NCBI RefSeq assembly: GCF_042660675.1
Contig: NZ_JBHSUL010000002.1
Span: 1-64,000, forward strand
Direction: 5' to 3'
Source: Marinilactibacillus sp042660675
GTDB taxonomy: Bacteria > Bacillota > Bacilli > Lactobacillales > Carnobacteriaceae_A
Length of the DNA stretch: 64,000 nt
The position numbers and the translations under genes were made by a program. Of the stretch, positions 24,246-34,189 are shown one piece after another. Position 1 is the first letter of the stretch, and the number at the start of each line of letters is the position of its first letter. A model generated the notes under the pieces. The model made no database searches and had not been told where the DNA came from. It was given only the letters and a program-made list of their open reading frames with translations.

Positions 24246-26101
24246 GCCCACTCATCCTCCTCAAATGGAATGTAAGGAAGGGATAAGTAGAAAGTCGTAC
24301 CTTTTCCTTCCGCACTTTCTGCCCAGATTCTTCCACCATGTTGTTCAACTACTTCTTTAGAAATCGCCAACCCTAAACCACTACCACCCATCGCACGTGA
24401 GCGCGCACGGTCTACTCGGTAAAATCTAGAGAATATTTTAACAAGATCCTTTTTAGGTATACCCATCCCTTGGTCGGTAATACTGATAATCACAGATTGT
24501 GCTGTCTGACTCATACTTCCTGTGATCACACCGCCATCTGGCGAGTATTTCAGTGCATTATTCATAATATTATCCAATACTTGGACCATTCTGTCTGTGT
24601 CCATTTCAACAAATACGGGCTCATCTAGCAAATTCCGATCAATTCGGTAATGTTTTCCTTCATACTCGTTCGAATGAATCAACATATCAAAACGGTTCAG
24701 TACATGATCCAGTAATTCTGTTATATCAACGAGTTCGACTTCTAACTCACTTTTACCTGAGTCAATTCTAGACAAGTGTAGCAGATCTTGAATCATGCGA
24801 ATCATTCGGTCTGTTTCACTTTGTGTTACCTCAAGGAACCTTGGCGCTAGTTCCGGATCTTGCCAAGCACCATCTGCTAAAGCTTCAATGTAGCTACGCA
24901 TACTGGTTAATGGTGTTCTTAATTCGTGGGATACGTTGGAAACGAATTGCTTCCGTTCTTCTTCGATCTTTTCTTGCTCGGTTACATCGTGGAGCACACA
25001 CACAATTCCGCTGATAAAGCCGGTTTCTCTTTGAATCAGAGAGAAAGAGGCTCTAAGAATTGTAGGTAAACCATCGTTATAAGCATTAATCAAAATATCT
25101 TCTTGCTCTTCTAATAAGCGTCTTAGAGTCAGCTCTTTTTCTACACCTAGAATTTTCAGAAGATTATTGCCATTCACTTCTTCTCCCGACACTTCAAGCA
25201 TTTTTTCGGCCATGTTGTTTACGATAAAGATTTTTCCTCGTCGATCTGTAGCAATAACGCCATCGGTCATATGGGTCAGTACGCTATCTAAGCGTCGACG
25301 CTCTGAATCGATGGACTCTTGTGCCTCTGCTACTTCATTCGACAATTCATTGATCAAGAAGGCCAATTCTCCTAATTCATCATCTCCATATACCGTCAAC
25401 ATACCCGAATAGTCACCTTCTGCGATAGCACGTGTTTGGATCTGCATCTCTTTGATGGGTTTAGTCAACGCTCTAGCCACTAAATTCGCCAGAATCAACG
25501 ATAAGATGATCGCGACAGAAGAGGCTTGCAAAAATGTCAGGGTAATTTCTGAAACTTGCGTATAGACGGTTTCAATGTTACTTTCGAGTACGATGACACC
25601 TAAAAATTCCTCTGAATCTGTACTCGAATAAATTGGCTCGACAATTTTCCACCTTCTATCTTGAGAAGTTGGATCAAGATCTTGCTTTGTGACAGACGTA
25701 CTGGATAATTGTGCTTGTCTGACATCTGCATCATTTGAAATTTGTCCGATCATACTCTGTTGGGTACTATCACTAATTCCTATGATGACCCTATTCGGAC
25801 TAACCACTTGTAATTCCGTGATATTATTTCCTGAAAATTCCATCAAGAGACGATTAATTTCTTCTCTTGGATTGGTTTCCGTTTCTTCTTCGCTCTGATC
25901 ACTTTCTAGTAATGGTAAGATGGTACTTTTAAGAAACGTCATCTGCGTCTGACGGTCACTTCTAAAGTTTCCGACCAACTTTTGTTCCATTGTCGTAACA
26001 AAATTCGCCCCGATAATCTGCAGGGCGAATACAAGTAGCATAACAATGATAAATACGATCTTAGTGTTGATTGACTGATAAAAATGAATCTTTTTTTTCA
26101 T
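24242..26101 (-). CDS. walK: Sensor histidine kinase WalK
   Basis: This 619-residue protein has a transmembrane segment (about 12-32), an extracellular Cache-like domain, a second transmembrane segment (about 190-210), HAMP and PAS (RRLDSVLTHMTDGVIA). HisKA with the phospho-accepting His in NVSHELRTPLTS follows, then HATPase with N-box DNIMNNALKYSP and G-boxes DQGMGIPK and GSGLGLAIS. It senses the state of the cell wall, probably via lipid II or division-site signals, and phosphorylates WalR. It is the second gene of the operon, 6 bases after walR, and all domains are intact. Confidence 0.95.
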   Translation of the reverse strand: MKKKIHFYQSINTKIVFIIVMLLVFALQIIGANFVTTMEQKLVGNFRSDRQTQMTFLKSTILPLLESDQSEEETETNPREEINRLLMEFSGNNITELQVVSPNRVIIGISDSTQQSMIGQISNDADVRQAQLSSTSVTKQDLDPTSQDRRWKIVEPIYSSTDSEEFLGVIVLESNIETVYTQVSEITLTFLQASSVAIILSLILANLVARALTKPIKEMQIQTRAIAEGDYSGMLTVYGDDELGELAFLINELSNEVAEAQESIDSERRRLDSVLTHMTDGVIATDRRGKIFIVNNMAEKMLEVSGEEVNGNNLLKILGVEKELTLRRLLEEQEDILINAYNDGLPTILRASFSLIQRETGFISGIVCVLHDVTEQEKIEEERKQFVSNVSHELRTPLTSMRSYIEALADGAWQDPELAPRFLEVTQSETDRMIRMIQDLLHLSRIDSGKSELEVELVDITELLDHVLNRFDMLIHSNEYEGKHYRIDRNLLDEPVFVEMDTDRMVQVLDNIMNNALKYSPDGGVITGSMSQTAQSVIISITDQGMGIPKKDLVKIFSRFYRVDRARSRAMGGSGLGLAISKEVVEQHGGRIWAESAEGKGTTFYLSLPYIPFEEDEWA

Positions 26102-26107
26102 ATAAGT

Positions 26108-26821
26108 TTATTTCTCCTGTTGTTCAGGATTCCTTAGATAGTATCCTACCCCTCGTCTAGTTACTAAGAAGTTTGGATGGCTCGGATTATCTTCGATCTT
26201 TTCTCTCAAACGTCTTACAGTAACATCAACCGTTCTGACATCTCCAAAGTAGTCATATCCCCATACCGTTTCAAGTAAATGCTCTCTGGTCATGACTTGA
26301 CCGATATGTCTAGCAAGGTAGTGTAGTAACTCGAATTCTCTGTGTGTCAATTCGATTGTACTTCCACGCTTAGAAACAATGTAGGCATCTGGATGAACGA
26401 CTAAATCGCCCACTTCAATATCATTGCTTTCTGGTACTTCTGGTTCAGCTGTTTGTACAGAAGATTGACGTCTCAGGTTTGCTTTAACACGGGCGACTAA
26501 TTCTCTGTTAGAGAATGGTTTTGTTACATAGTCATCGGCTCCGAGTTCTAGCCCTAAAACTTTATCAATTTCCTGATCTTTAGCTGTAACCATGATGATT
26601 GGAATATCATGTGTTCTTCTGACTTCACGACAAACTTCAAGTCCGTCCATTTTTGGTAACATCAGATCGAGTACAATCAGATCTGGTGAGTGTTCTTCTA
26701 CTTTCTCTACAGCTTCTTCTCCATCATATGCAGTAAAAACTTCGAATCCTTCTTTTTCAAGATTAAATTTAACAATATCTGAAATTGGCTTTTCATCATC
26801 TACGACTAATATTTTTTTCAA
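26108..26821 (-). CDS. walR: Response regulator WalR
   Basis: This 237-residue OmpR-family regulator has a receiver domain (acidic pair DDE, phospho-acceptor Asp52 in LIVLDLMLP, Lys in YVTKPF) and a C-terminal winged helix with RTVDVTVRRLREKIE. WalR is essential in most Firmicutes and controls autolysins and other wall hydrolases. It is the first gene of the walR-walK-yycH-yycI-walJ set, all on the minus strand with tight spacing. Confidence 0.97.
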   Translation of the reverse strand: MKKILVVDDEKPISDIVKFNLEKEGFEVFTAYDGEEAVEKVEEHSPDLIVLDLMLPKMDGLEVCREVRRTHDIPIIMVTAKDQEIDKVLGLELGADDYVTKPFSNRELVARVKANLRRQSSVQTAEPEVPESNDIEVGDLVVHPDAYIVSKRGSTIELTHREFELLHYLARHIGQVMTREHLLETVWGYDYFGDVRTVDVTVRRLREKIEDNPSHPNFLVTRRGVGYYLRNPEQQEK

Positions 26822-26937
26822 GTGATGCTCCTCCTCAGAAACATATTCTTATGTTCTCTTTTCAATTCTTGTAATCTAGACCAAGTATACAGCACCTATG
26901 GGCACGGTTCAATTTTTCAAAGAAATACGACAAATTC

Positions 26938-27465
26938 TTACTTCTGTAACTCAATTTCCACTGCTACCGTTTCTCCTGCTTTAGCTTGTTTTGTCAGATT
27001 CAGTACCTGAGTCACTTCAAAAGCTAAATCATCCAATACGATAACTGAAATAATCGTATTAAAACCTTTTTTGGTAATCAGTTCTTCATCAAACTCTACC
27101 AATGCATCTCCGGCTTTAACTTGGTCGTCTTTCTTCAATTTAGTTTTGAACCCTTCTCCATTCAACAGCAATGTGTCGATTCCCACATGGATCAGAATTT
27201 TCAACCCTTCTTTTGTTTCGATATAATAGGCATGTTTCGCATCTGCAACTTCTATCAACTTTCCATCAATAGGTGCAACGACTAGTTGAGAAGTTGGCTT
27301 GATGGCGTACCCTTCACCAATCATTTTTTGAGCAAAAATTTCATCTGGTACTTCTTCTATCGATAAAACTTCTCCGTCTGAAACTGCACGTAAAGGTAGC
27401 TTGTGCCGAGAATCCTTTGTATCATTTATTTCAATCTCAGAATCCTTCGCTCTCTCGTCTGTCAT
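26938..27465 (-). CDS. crr: PTS glucose-type EIIA component
   Basis: I chose ATG 27465 (MTDERAKD), with AGGAG at a good distance, rather than an upstream start at 27549; the product is about 175 residues. It is a single-domain EIIA of the glucose family with the active His in KILIHVGIDTL near residue 103 and VVAPIDGKL upstream. It takes phosphate from HPr and passes it to an EIIB. It stands alone. TreP in this window lacks an EIIA domain, so this protein is a likely donor for it and perhaps for other glucose-family transporters (inference). Confidence 0.88.
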   Translation of the reverse strand: MTDERAKDSEIEINDTKDSRHKLPLRAVSDGEVLSIEEVPDEIFAQKMIGEGYAIKPTSQLVVAPIDGKLIEVADAKHAYYIETKEGLKILIHVGIDTLLLNGEGFKTKLKKDDQVKAGDALVEFDEELITKKGFNTIISVIVLDDLAFEVTQVLNLTKQAKAGETVAVEIELQK

Positions 27466-27652
27466 GCTTTTCTCCTTTTTGTAAGTTACGGTTAAATCCG
27501 TAACTCTGTATGTTGCTACTATTCTAACAACTAAAGCCGTTTCAAGCAATATCTTTTAGTCGTAGCTTCTGTTTGTTGCTATGAGACTGTTCGTGGTATT
27601 CTATTTATAGAAACTTCAAATAAAAACTAGCTTATGTAAAGGAGGCATTATG

Positions 27653-28099
27653 ATGTCAATAGCATATATTATTGCTCTAGTCATTTTAGGTTTAGCTTTG
27701 ATTGCACTCGTCGTAATCGGTTTGACTACATTTAAAAAGATGAAACCGACGTTCAACAATATAAAAGAAACACAATCGACTGTAAATGACCATATCGAAC
27801 ACTTCACAGTGGAAGCAGATGCTGTTCAAACCAAAGTTAATCAAGTCAAAGGACGCATTGAAGATCTTCAAAAAGTTGCAACAATCAAGATGCAGCGATT
27901 TGATGAACTGTCTACTCACGCTTCTAGTTTGAGCGATTCACTCACTTACTTGAAAGATCATAGTAGTGACTATTCAAAAGGCATTGCCAAAAACACTGCT
28001 GATGAATTGAAAACGGATGGTCCGATGATTGCTAAAACATTTACCCGAGCATTCAAACGTACTTTCCAGAAACAAAAGGCTCGTTACACAAACGAATAA
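27653..28099 (+). CDS. DUF948 membrane-anchored coiled-coil protein
   Basis: The start is ATG 27653, with AGGAGG seven bases upstream; an ATG three bases earlier is possible. The roughly 148-residue protein has one N-terminal transmembrane segment (about residues 4-25), then a long heptad-like helix rich in Lys, Glu and Gln, as in DUF948 proteins. These are common Firmicute proteins of unknown detail, linked to general stress and the envelope. It is followed at 25 bases by a YtxH protein, its usual partner. Confidence 0.8.
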   Translation: MSIAYIIALVILGLALIALVVIGLTTFKKMKPTFNNIKETQSTVNDHIEHFTVEADAVQTKVNQVKGRIEDLQKVATIKMQRFDELSTHASSLSDSLTYLKDHSSDYSKGIAKNTADELKTDGPMIAKTFTRAFKRTFQKQKARYTNE

Positions 28100-28124
28100 C
28101 CCATTTTGAGAGGAGAACCACACT

Positions 28125-28667
28125 ATGCCAAAAATAAGTTTAGCCAAAGCATTAATGATGAGTGCTGCTTCTGCATTTGCTGCTTTATTGTTTGCTCCAA
28201 AAACAGGAGATCAATTCCGCAAAGAATTAAAATCTGAAGCAACAAAACTGAAAGACTCTAGCGGTGAAAAAGCGCAACAACTTGTTGAAGATTTCAGAGA
28301 ATCTTATGCTGAAGCAGATATGGAATTACAATCTGAACAAGCAGAGATGGATGCTCGACAAGCCCAATTAAATGAAACCATTAAAGAAATTGAAAGAGAT
28401 CTTGCACAAAGAAACGCTTCAATCGAGCCAAAATCAGATACAGTGATTGATCCTGCAACAGCTTCTCATGCAATGTATGATGACGAAAATCTTGGTGATG
28501 TAAAAGGCACTCCACTTGAGCCTTCAACAGACCAAGCAATTCCTAAAGACAAAGTAGACGAAGCTTTACACGATAATCATCTATCTAATAATGAAGATTT
28601 CAAGTTAGACAAAGACCATCTTGCAGATGAAAAAGAAGCTTCACACAAAATGAACCCGAATAACTAA
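28125..28667 (+). CDS. YtxH domain-containing protein
   Basis: This 180-residue protein has one N-terminal membrane segment (AASAFAALLFAPKTG) followed directly by the YtxH signature FRKELKSEATKLKDSSGEKAQ and a long helical, then acidic hydrophilic tail. YtxH proteins form part of the general stress response in Bacillus and are probably membrane-tethered. It is co-transcribed with the DUF948 gene. The C-terminal third (residues about 110-180) is low complexity and likely disordered. Confidence 0.8.
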   Translation: MPKISLAKALMMSAASAFAALLFAPKTGDQFRKELKSEATKLKDSSGEKAQQLVEDFRESYAEADMELQSEQAEMDARQAQLNETIKEIERDLAQRNASIEPKSDTVIDPATASHAMYDDENLGDVKGTPLEPSTDQAIPKDKVDEALHDNHLSNNEDFKLDKDHLADEKEASHKMNPNN

Positions 28668-28686
28668 TTGCAAAAATAGTCAATAT

Positions 28687-28744
28687 AAAAAGACAGTTGG
28701 AATTGCGGAGATCTAAAATCTTCGCTATCCAACTGTCTTTTTTC
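28687..28744. terminator. Bidirectional terminator
   Basis: The stem AAAAGACAGTTGG / CCAACTGTCTTTT lies between the YtxH gene and the convergent amylase gene, with T-runs for both strands. Confidence 0.8.
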
Positions 28745-30204
28745 TATTGTTCCTTAAGCACCCATACAGAGATGGACTCTGCATTTACTGGGAAAATTGC
28801 GGAACCATCTTCATTTATAAGAATCTCTTCTTCTCTATGTTCCAAAATATCTATATACGTTTCGCCTGCGTGCAAGTCTCCAACAGTCATTTCCTTGAAT
28901 CCTTCATCTCCACTAGAAATCACAACTGCACACCCATGAGGATGTTCTTCATCTCCTGTACGTGTAAATCCTAGGCAAGTACCGTGGTCTAGATAATTAT
29001 ACTGTTCACCGTAAGCATATTCCGTTCTTACGCGCATCAGCTTTTCAATATCACTTGGACACCCATTATAGTCAACGTCTCCACTATATCCGTAATAATC
29101 ACTGTAGAACACACATGGATAACCATAAGAGCTTAGTAATACAATGCCATATGCCAGCGGTTTGAACCAAGGTTCGACATAGGATTCCAGAGACTGTCCA
29201 GGCTGAGAATCATGGTTCTCAACGAACGTCACTGCTTGTTCAGCATTTTTCTTATAAAGCGTCCCATCAAATAATCTTCTTAAGTCAAAATCTGTTTTTA
29301 ACTGAGAAGCTTCGTGTAGTGCATAATGGAATCTTACATCCATCATAGAGGTATTGTAGTCAAGATCTTCCATGTATTCTTCTAACGCTTTATATTTCTG
29401 GTGCCAATATTCTGCAACGAAAAAGAAGTCTTCTCCAAATTCAGCGCGCACACCATCAATCAAATCCTTCATAAAGCTATTATCGATGTGTTTAACAGCA
29501 TCCAGTCGAATCCCATCTATCCCTGTTTCTTCTATAAACCATCGAATCCAATTTTTTGTTTCTTCAATCACTTCTGGATGGCTATAATCAATATCTGCAA
29601 ACATTAAGTAGTCGAAGTTTCCAAATTCTGTTGACACCGTATCATCTGGTGCCCAACCTTTTCCTTCGCCTTCAATTCTATAAATACCTTGTTCTCCTGA
29701 AATTTCATCATCAGAGACACCCGAAAAGTGATACCAGTGCCATTCAAAGTCGGAGTACTTTCCTTGTCTACCCGGAAAATTAAAGTATGTCCAAGATTCA
29801 ATTTCTCTTGATTCTCCAACCTCTTCATGTCGGTTTTCTTCATTTACTGGAACAGCTCCAAAGGTTTCTGTAGCATCTGCTCCTGCTTTATGGTTTAAAA
29901 CAACATCCGCGTAAACTTGAATCCCCTGTTCATGTAAGGTATGGATAGCGTCTAATAATTCTTCTTTTGTGCCATACTTTGTTCTAACGGTTCCTTTCTG
30001 ATCGAACTCACCAAGGTCATAGAGATCATAGATACCGTATCCTACATCTTCTTGACTCAGTGCTTTGAAACAAGGTGGAATCCATACTGCTGTAATGCCG
30101 ATATTTCTCAAATGAGCTGCTTCGTCTTTCAGTTTTTTCCAGTGTGTACCATCATTCGGCAGATCCCATTCAAAATATTGCATCATAGTCCCGTTATATT
30201 CCAT
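28744..30204 (-). CDS. Cytosolic alpha-amylase, GH13 family
   Basis: This 486-residue enzyme has no signal peptide. It starts MEYNGTMMQYFEWD and shows the GH13 regions VVLNHKAGAD, GIRLDAVKHID (nucleophile Asp), FFVAEYWH (acid/base Glu) and VENHDSQPGQ (third acidic residue). This resembles the cytoplasmic alpha-amylase subfamily (AmyA type), which cleaves maltodextrins inside the cell. No maltodextrin transporter or regulator is adjacent; the nearest genes are YtxH and KtrB. Confidence 0.9.
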   Translation of the reverse strand: MEYNGTMMQYFEWDLPNDGTHWKKLKDEAAHLRNIGITAVWIPPCFKALSQEDVGYGIYDLYDLGEFDQKGTVRTKYGTKEELLDAIHTLHEQGIQVYADVVLNHKAGADATETFGAVPVNEENRHEEVGESREIESWTYFNFPGRQGKYSDFEWHWYHFSGVSDDEISGEQGIYRIEGEGKGWAPDDTVSTEFGNFDYLMFADIDYSHPEVIEETKNWIRWFIEETGIDGIRLDAVKHIDNSFMKDLIDGVRAEFGEDFFFVAEYWHQKYKALEEYMEDLDYNTSMMDVRFHYALHEASQLKTDFDLRRLFDGTLYKKNAEQAVTFVENHDSQPGQSLESYVEPWFKPLAYGIVLLSSYGYPCVFYSDYYGYSGDVDYNGCPSDIEKLMRVRTEYAYGEQYNYLDHGTCLGFTRTGDEEHPHGCAVVISSGDEGFKEMTVGDLHAGETYIDILEHREEEILINEDGSAIFPVNAESISVWVLKEQ

Positions 30205-30476
30205 GTTCTCTCCTCCTACAATCAGTGTTATAAAGTAAACACCCTAACATTATAATTTTATCTTTATCTTTAAAAAGAAACAACTGGAACGTCTCGCAAG
30301 CCCTACGCGACAGGCTTATTTAAGCCCTTTTTACTCTGTTAAGATTTCTCGGTGACAAAATAGCACTTCTCTATTCACAAGTAGGCTAGTTTTTACTGGA
30401 ATCTCCTTGTATTTTAACGATTCTAGAGATACAATCTAGATATTGATTTTTAGTACCAGAAAGGAAAAATGATTGT

Positions 30477-31865
30477 ATGAGACGATTGTTGAATCGCTTT
30501 TCAAATTTACCCATCCCTTTTAAAATTGTTCTAAGTTTTGCGTTTGTTATTCTTGTGGGATCAATTTTATTATCTATGCCTTTTAGTCAGCAAATCGGGT
30601 CTCAAGCGACTTACTTTGATCACTTGTTTACTGCCGTTTCCATGGTTTGTGTGACGGGCCTTTTCACTGAGCCTCTGGCGCATACGTATAATATTTTCGG
30701 ACAAATCGTCGGTTTAGTCCTGATCAAGCTCGGAGGGCTCGGTCTCATCACGTTAGTTGCAACAATCGTGATGCAGTTAGGACGTCGTGTCAGTATGAAA
30801 GACGAAGTAACCTTAAGGCAAGCCTTAAATAGTGGAAGCATGATTAATTTCAGAAATTTCCTTTTATCTGTAGTGAAATACACTTTCCTCATAGAAGGAA
30901 TCGGTGCTTTTCTACTCACCTTCCATTTCGTACCCTTGTTTGGATGGGCCAGAGGATTATTTACGTCCATTTTTCTCTCTATTTCAGCTTTCAATAATGC
31001 AGGATTCGACAACCTTGGCACAAACAGCTTACAAGGCTTTGTAGATGTTCCCATTGTGAACATTGTAATTCCACTACTCATTATTGTCGGAGGAATTGGA
31101 TTTTCCATCTGGTTTGATCTCGCTCAAAATTTCAAGAGTTTTATCGCTGTTAGAAGCTGGATTGATTTAAGAGGTCGTTACAGAAGACTAAAACTGCATA
31201 CTCGACTAGTTCTGAACTGGACACTATTTTTAATTGGTGCAGCAATGGTACTGTTCATGCTTTCAGAGTGGCATAATCCTACTACGCTTGGTAGCCTTAG
31301 TCTCTCTGGTAAAATTCAGGCCACCTTCTTTCAAGCCGTCACATTGCGTACAGCTGGCTTTGCAACTGTAGGCTATACGAATCTACATCTGTTTACAATT
31401 ATTTTTATGACCGTCTTTATGTTCATTGGTGGGTCCCCAGGTGGTACAGCCGGGGGTGCGAAAACTTCCACAGTTGCCCTTGTCGTCAAGTTGATCTGGG
31501 CTGAGGTAACCGGTCAGCAACATGTGCATTATCAGAAAAGAACACTTGATAATGAGATTGTAAAAAGAGCTCTTGTGATTGTCGTTATGTTCGTGATTTT
31601 GAATTTTGTCGGAATGTCTTTGATGTCGATTTTCGATGAGACAGTTCCTCTTCAATATTTATTTTTCGAAGCTGTTTCTGCTTTAGGAACGGTTGGTTTA
31701 TCTGCTGATTTGACACCTGATTTATCTCGTGGAAGTCAAACGGTAATTATGTTTATGATGTTTATTGGTCGTCTAGGCCCCATCACAATCTTCACAGCAC
31801 TTGGCCAATTTGAACGCAAGCAGAAACCAAAAGTATATGCGTCTGGAAACATCATTATAGGGTAA
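30477..31865 (+). CDS. ktrB: Potassium uptake protein KtrB
   Basis: This 462-residue membrane protein has four pore-loop repeats of the Trk/Ktr/HKT family, visible as FTAVSMVCVTG, ISAFNNAGFDN, VTLRTAGF and FEAVSALGTVG, each with the selectivity-filter glycine. It imports K+, probably driven by the Na+ gradient, in complex with the KtrA ring. ktrA lies 16 bases downstream. No c-di-AMP (ydaO-type) riboswitch pattern was recognised in the 270 bases upstream. Confidence 0.93.
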   Translation: MRRLLNRFSNLPIPFKIVLSFAFVILVGSILLSMPFSQQIGSQATYFDHLFTAVSMVCVTGLFTEPLAHTYNIFGQIVGLVLIKLGGLGLITLVATIVMQLGRRVSMKDEVTLRQALNSGSMINFRNFLLSVVKYTFLIEGIGAFLLTFHFVPLFGWARGLFTSIFLSISAFNNAGFDNLGTNSLQGFVDVPIVNIVIPLLIIVGGIGFSIWFDLAQNFKSFIAVRSWIDLRGRYRRLKLHTRLVLNWTLFLIGAAMVLFMLSEWHNPTTLGSLSLSGKIQATFFQAVTLRTAGFATVGYTNLHLFTIIFMTVFMFIGGSPGGTAGGAKTSTVALVVKLIWAEVTGQQHVHYQKRTLDNEIVKRALVIVVMFVILNFVGMSLMSIFDETVPLQYLFFEAVSALGTVGLSADLTPDLSRGSQTVIMFMMFIGRLGPITIFTALGQFERKQKPKVYASGNIIIG

Positions 31866-31881
31866 GATAGGAGAGAACAAA

Positions 31882-32550
31882 TTGAATAAGATAATTGGTG
31901 TATTAGGTCTTGGAGTATTTGGATCGACTATTGCGAAAGAATTAGGCGAACATTATTTTGATGTAATTGCCGTTGATAAAGATTTGATGGATGTAAACCG
32001 TGTAGAAGAATACGTTGTCCAAGGCGTTCAAGGAGACATTACTGATCTGGATCTATTGAAAAGTATCGGATTTGAAAAATGTGATACTGTGGTTATTGGT
32101 ACAGGATCTAACTTGGAAGCCAGTGTACTAGCTGTACTCAACTGCAAAAAGCTAGGCATCAAACAAATTATTGCAAAAGCAAAAAATAAAGTACACAAAG
32201 AAATCCTTCTAGAAGTCGGTGCGCATGAAATTATTCGTCCAGAAAAAGAAATGGGCGACCGTGTTGCGCGTAATCTTATGAGAAACAAAATACTCGATGT
32301 CATCGAATTGGATGAAGATAATGCAATCATTGAATTCCTGACGCCAAAAGAATGGGTCGGCAAGTCCCTTGTACAATTAGACTTACGGAACAAATACGGT
32401 ATCAATGTTATTGGAATGAAAAATGCTGAAGGTGAAAAACTGCAAGTAAATATTTCACCCGACGAAAAAATCTCACCAAAAAGTTTACTCGTTGCTATCG
32501 GAGAACCTCATACTTTTGAGCACTTAGATTATACGAATCAACTTAAATAA
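31882..32550 (+). CDS. ktrA: Potassium uptake regulatory protein KtrA
   Basis: The start is TTG 31882, preceded by AGGAGA at 7 bases. The 222-residue protein has an RCK_N (TrkA-N) domain with VLGLGVFGSTIAKEL and VDKD, and a C-terminal RCK_C domain from about residue 135. It forms the octameric ring that gates KtrB; ATP or ADP binds the N-domain and c-di-AMP the C-domain in the family. gdpP, a c-di-AMP phosphodiesterase, lies about 6 kb away. A bidirectional terminator follows. Confidence 0.93.
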   Translation: MNKIIGVLGLGVFGSTIAKELGEHYFDVIAVDKDLMDVNRVEEYVVQGVQGDITDLDLLKSIGFEKCDTVVIGTGSNLEASVLAVLNCKKLGIKQIIAKAKNKVHKEILLEVGAHEIIRPEKEMGDRVARNLMRNKILDVIELDEDNAIIEFLTPKEWVGKSLVQLDLRNKYGINVIGMKNAEGEKLQVNISPDEKISPKSLLVAIGEPHTFEHLDYTNQLK

Positions 32551-32552
32551 GT

Positions 32553-32620
32553 AAAAAGCATCCCGATCTACTCTGTTTCAGTCTGTAAAGACTGACGCTA
32601 GGTAGCGGGATGCTTTTTTA
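32553..32620. terminator. Bidirectional terminator between ktrA and purA
   Basis: The outer stem AAAGCATCCCG / CGGGATGCTTT encloses a second CAGTCT/AGACTG hairpin. A and T runs flank both ends. Confidence 0.85.
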
Positions 32621-32632
32621 ATGGCATTTATT

Positions 32633-33928
32633 TTAAGATACTGGTGACCATACGTTTTCTAGTACGTTTGTCTGGTCACGATCTGGTCCAACTGAGAATG
32701 TTGAGATATGAACACCTGTAAGCTCAGATACACGACGAATATAGTTACGCGCGTTTTCTGGCAATTCTTCTAGTGTTCTACATGCTGTAATATCTTCGCT
32801 CCAACCTGGAAGCTCTTCATAGATTGGTTTACATTCAGCCAATTCTTTTAAACTAGCGGGATAATGAAGAATGTGTTCACCATTGCGCTCATAAGCTGTA
32901 CAGATCTTCAAAGTATCTAAACCTGACAACACATCAATAGAGTTCAAAGAAAGGTTCGTAATACCAGAAACTCTCTTGGCATGACGCATAACGACACTAT
33001 CAAACCAACCAATACGACGAGGACGCCCAGTTGTTGTTCCGTATTCTTTACCGGCATCACGTATAAACTGTCCTGTTTCGTTGTTTAATTCTGTCGGGAA
33101 AGGTCCATCTCCAACTCGTGATGTGTAAGCTTTACATACACCAACGACTTTATCGATTTTAGAAGGGCCAACACCACTTCCGATTGTTACACCACCGGCA
33201 ACAGGATTAGAAGACGTTACAAAAGGATAGGTTCCTTGATCAATATCCAGCATCACGCCTTGTGCACCTTCAAATAATACACGTTTACCAGCATCCAACG
33301 CATCATTCAATACAACGGAAGTATCACAGACGTATTGTTTGAATTGCTGTCCGAACTCATAGTAAGGTTCAAAAATTTCGTCAAATTCAATTGGTTCAGA
33401 GTTATAAATTTGAGTAAAGTAACGGTTTTTTTCTTCTAGTACACTTCTCAACCGCTCTTCGAAAATGTCTTTATCTAATAGATCTGCGATTCTGATTCCG
33501 ATACGAGAAGCTTTATCCATATAAGCTGGTCCGATACCACGAATGGTCGTACCAATCTTTTGGTCTCCTTTAGAATCTTCTTGCAACTGATCCATTTTAA
33601 TATGGTACGGTAAGATAACGTGTGCACGATCTGAAATACGCAGATTATCTGTAGTGATATTTCTGTCATGCAAGTATTGTAATTCATTGACCAAAGATTT
33701 AGGGTTAATGACTACACCATTACCGATTACGCTGATTTTATCACTTGCGAAAATACCTGAAGGAATTAAATGTAGTTTGTATGTTACACCATCAAAAATG
33801 ATTGTGTGACCTGCATTGTCTCCTCCTTGATAACGCGCAATAACTTCTGCGTTTTCACTTAAAAAATCGGTAATTTTACCTTTACCTTCGTCTCCCCATT
33901 GTGTTCCAACAACTACGACCGACGACAT
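32633..33928 (-). CDS. purA: Adenylosuccinate synthetase PurA
   Basis: The 431-residue length is normal. It has the GTP-binding VGTQWGDEGKGK at the N-terminus, GGDNAGHTI, and the GTTGRPRRIGWFD block near residue 300. It converts IMP and aspartate to adenylosuccinate in AMP synthesis. In B. subtilis purA follows dnaC (dnaB here). In this window a fructose-type PTS separates the two. Confidence 0.97.
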   Translation of the reverse strand: MSSVVVVGTQWGDEGKGKITDFLSENAEVIARYQGGDNAGHTIIFDGVTYKLHLIPSGIFASDKISVIGNGVVINPKSLVNELQYLHDRNITTDNLRISDRAHVILPYHIKMDQLQEDSKGDQKIGTTIRGIGPAYMDKASRIGIRIADLLDKDIFEERLRSVLEEKNRYFTQIYNSEPIEFDEIFEPYYEFGQQFKQYVCDTSVVLNDALDAGKRVLFEGAQGVMLDIDQGTYPFVTSSNPVAGGVTIGSGVGPSKIDKVVGVCKAYTSRVGDGPFPTELNNETGQFIRDAGKEYGTTTGRPRRIGWFDSVVMRHAKRVSGITNLSLNSIDVLSGLDTLKICTAYERNGEHILHYPASLKELAECKPIYEELPGWSEDITACRTLEELPENARNYIRRVSELTGVHISTFSVGPDRDQTNVLENVWSPVS

Positions 33929-34189
33929 TTGTCCACCTCATCTAAAAATATTTAATGCTTGAAATTATAAAAGGAGACAGTACTCCATTACCCAGACAAA
34001 CAATACACTGATATAAGAATAGAATGGTCCTATTCGCTTTACCCTTGTTATCTATCTTTAAATGGAGGTGTCCCCCTAATCTATTTTTGCATCAAGTGTT
34101 ATCTTTAATAACACTTCTATTCTACCATATATCTGATGTAGTTTAACACTTTATTTAGGATTCGTCTTCTAGATTAATGCCTTTTTTCT

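Noticed and set aside
30205..30476. c-di-AMP riboswitch upstream of ktrB
   Set aside because: It would fit KtrAB, but none of the conserved ydaO-type sequence blocks could be found in this gap.
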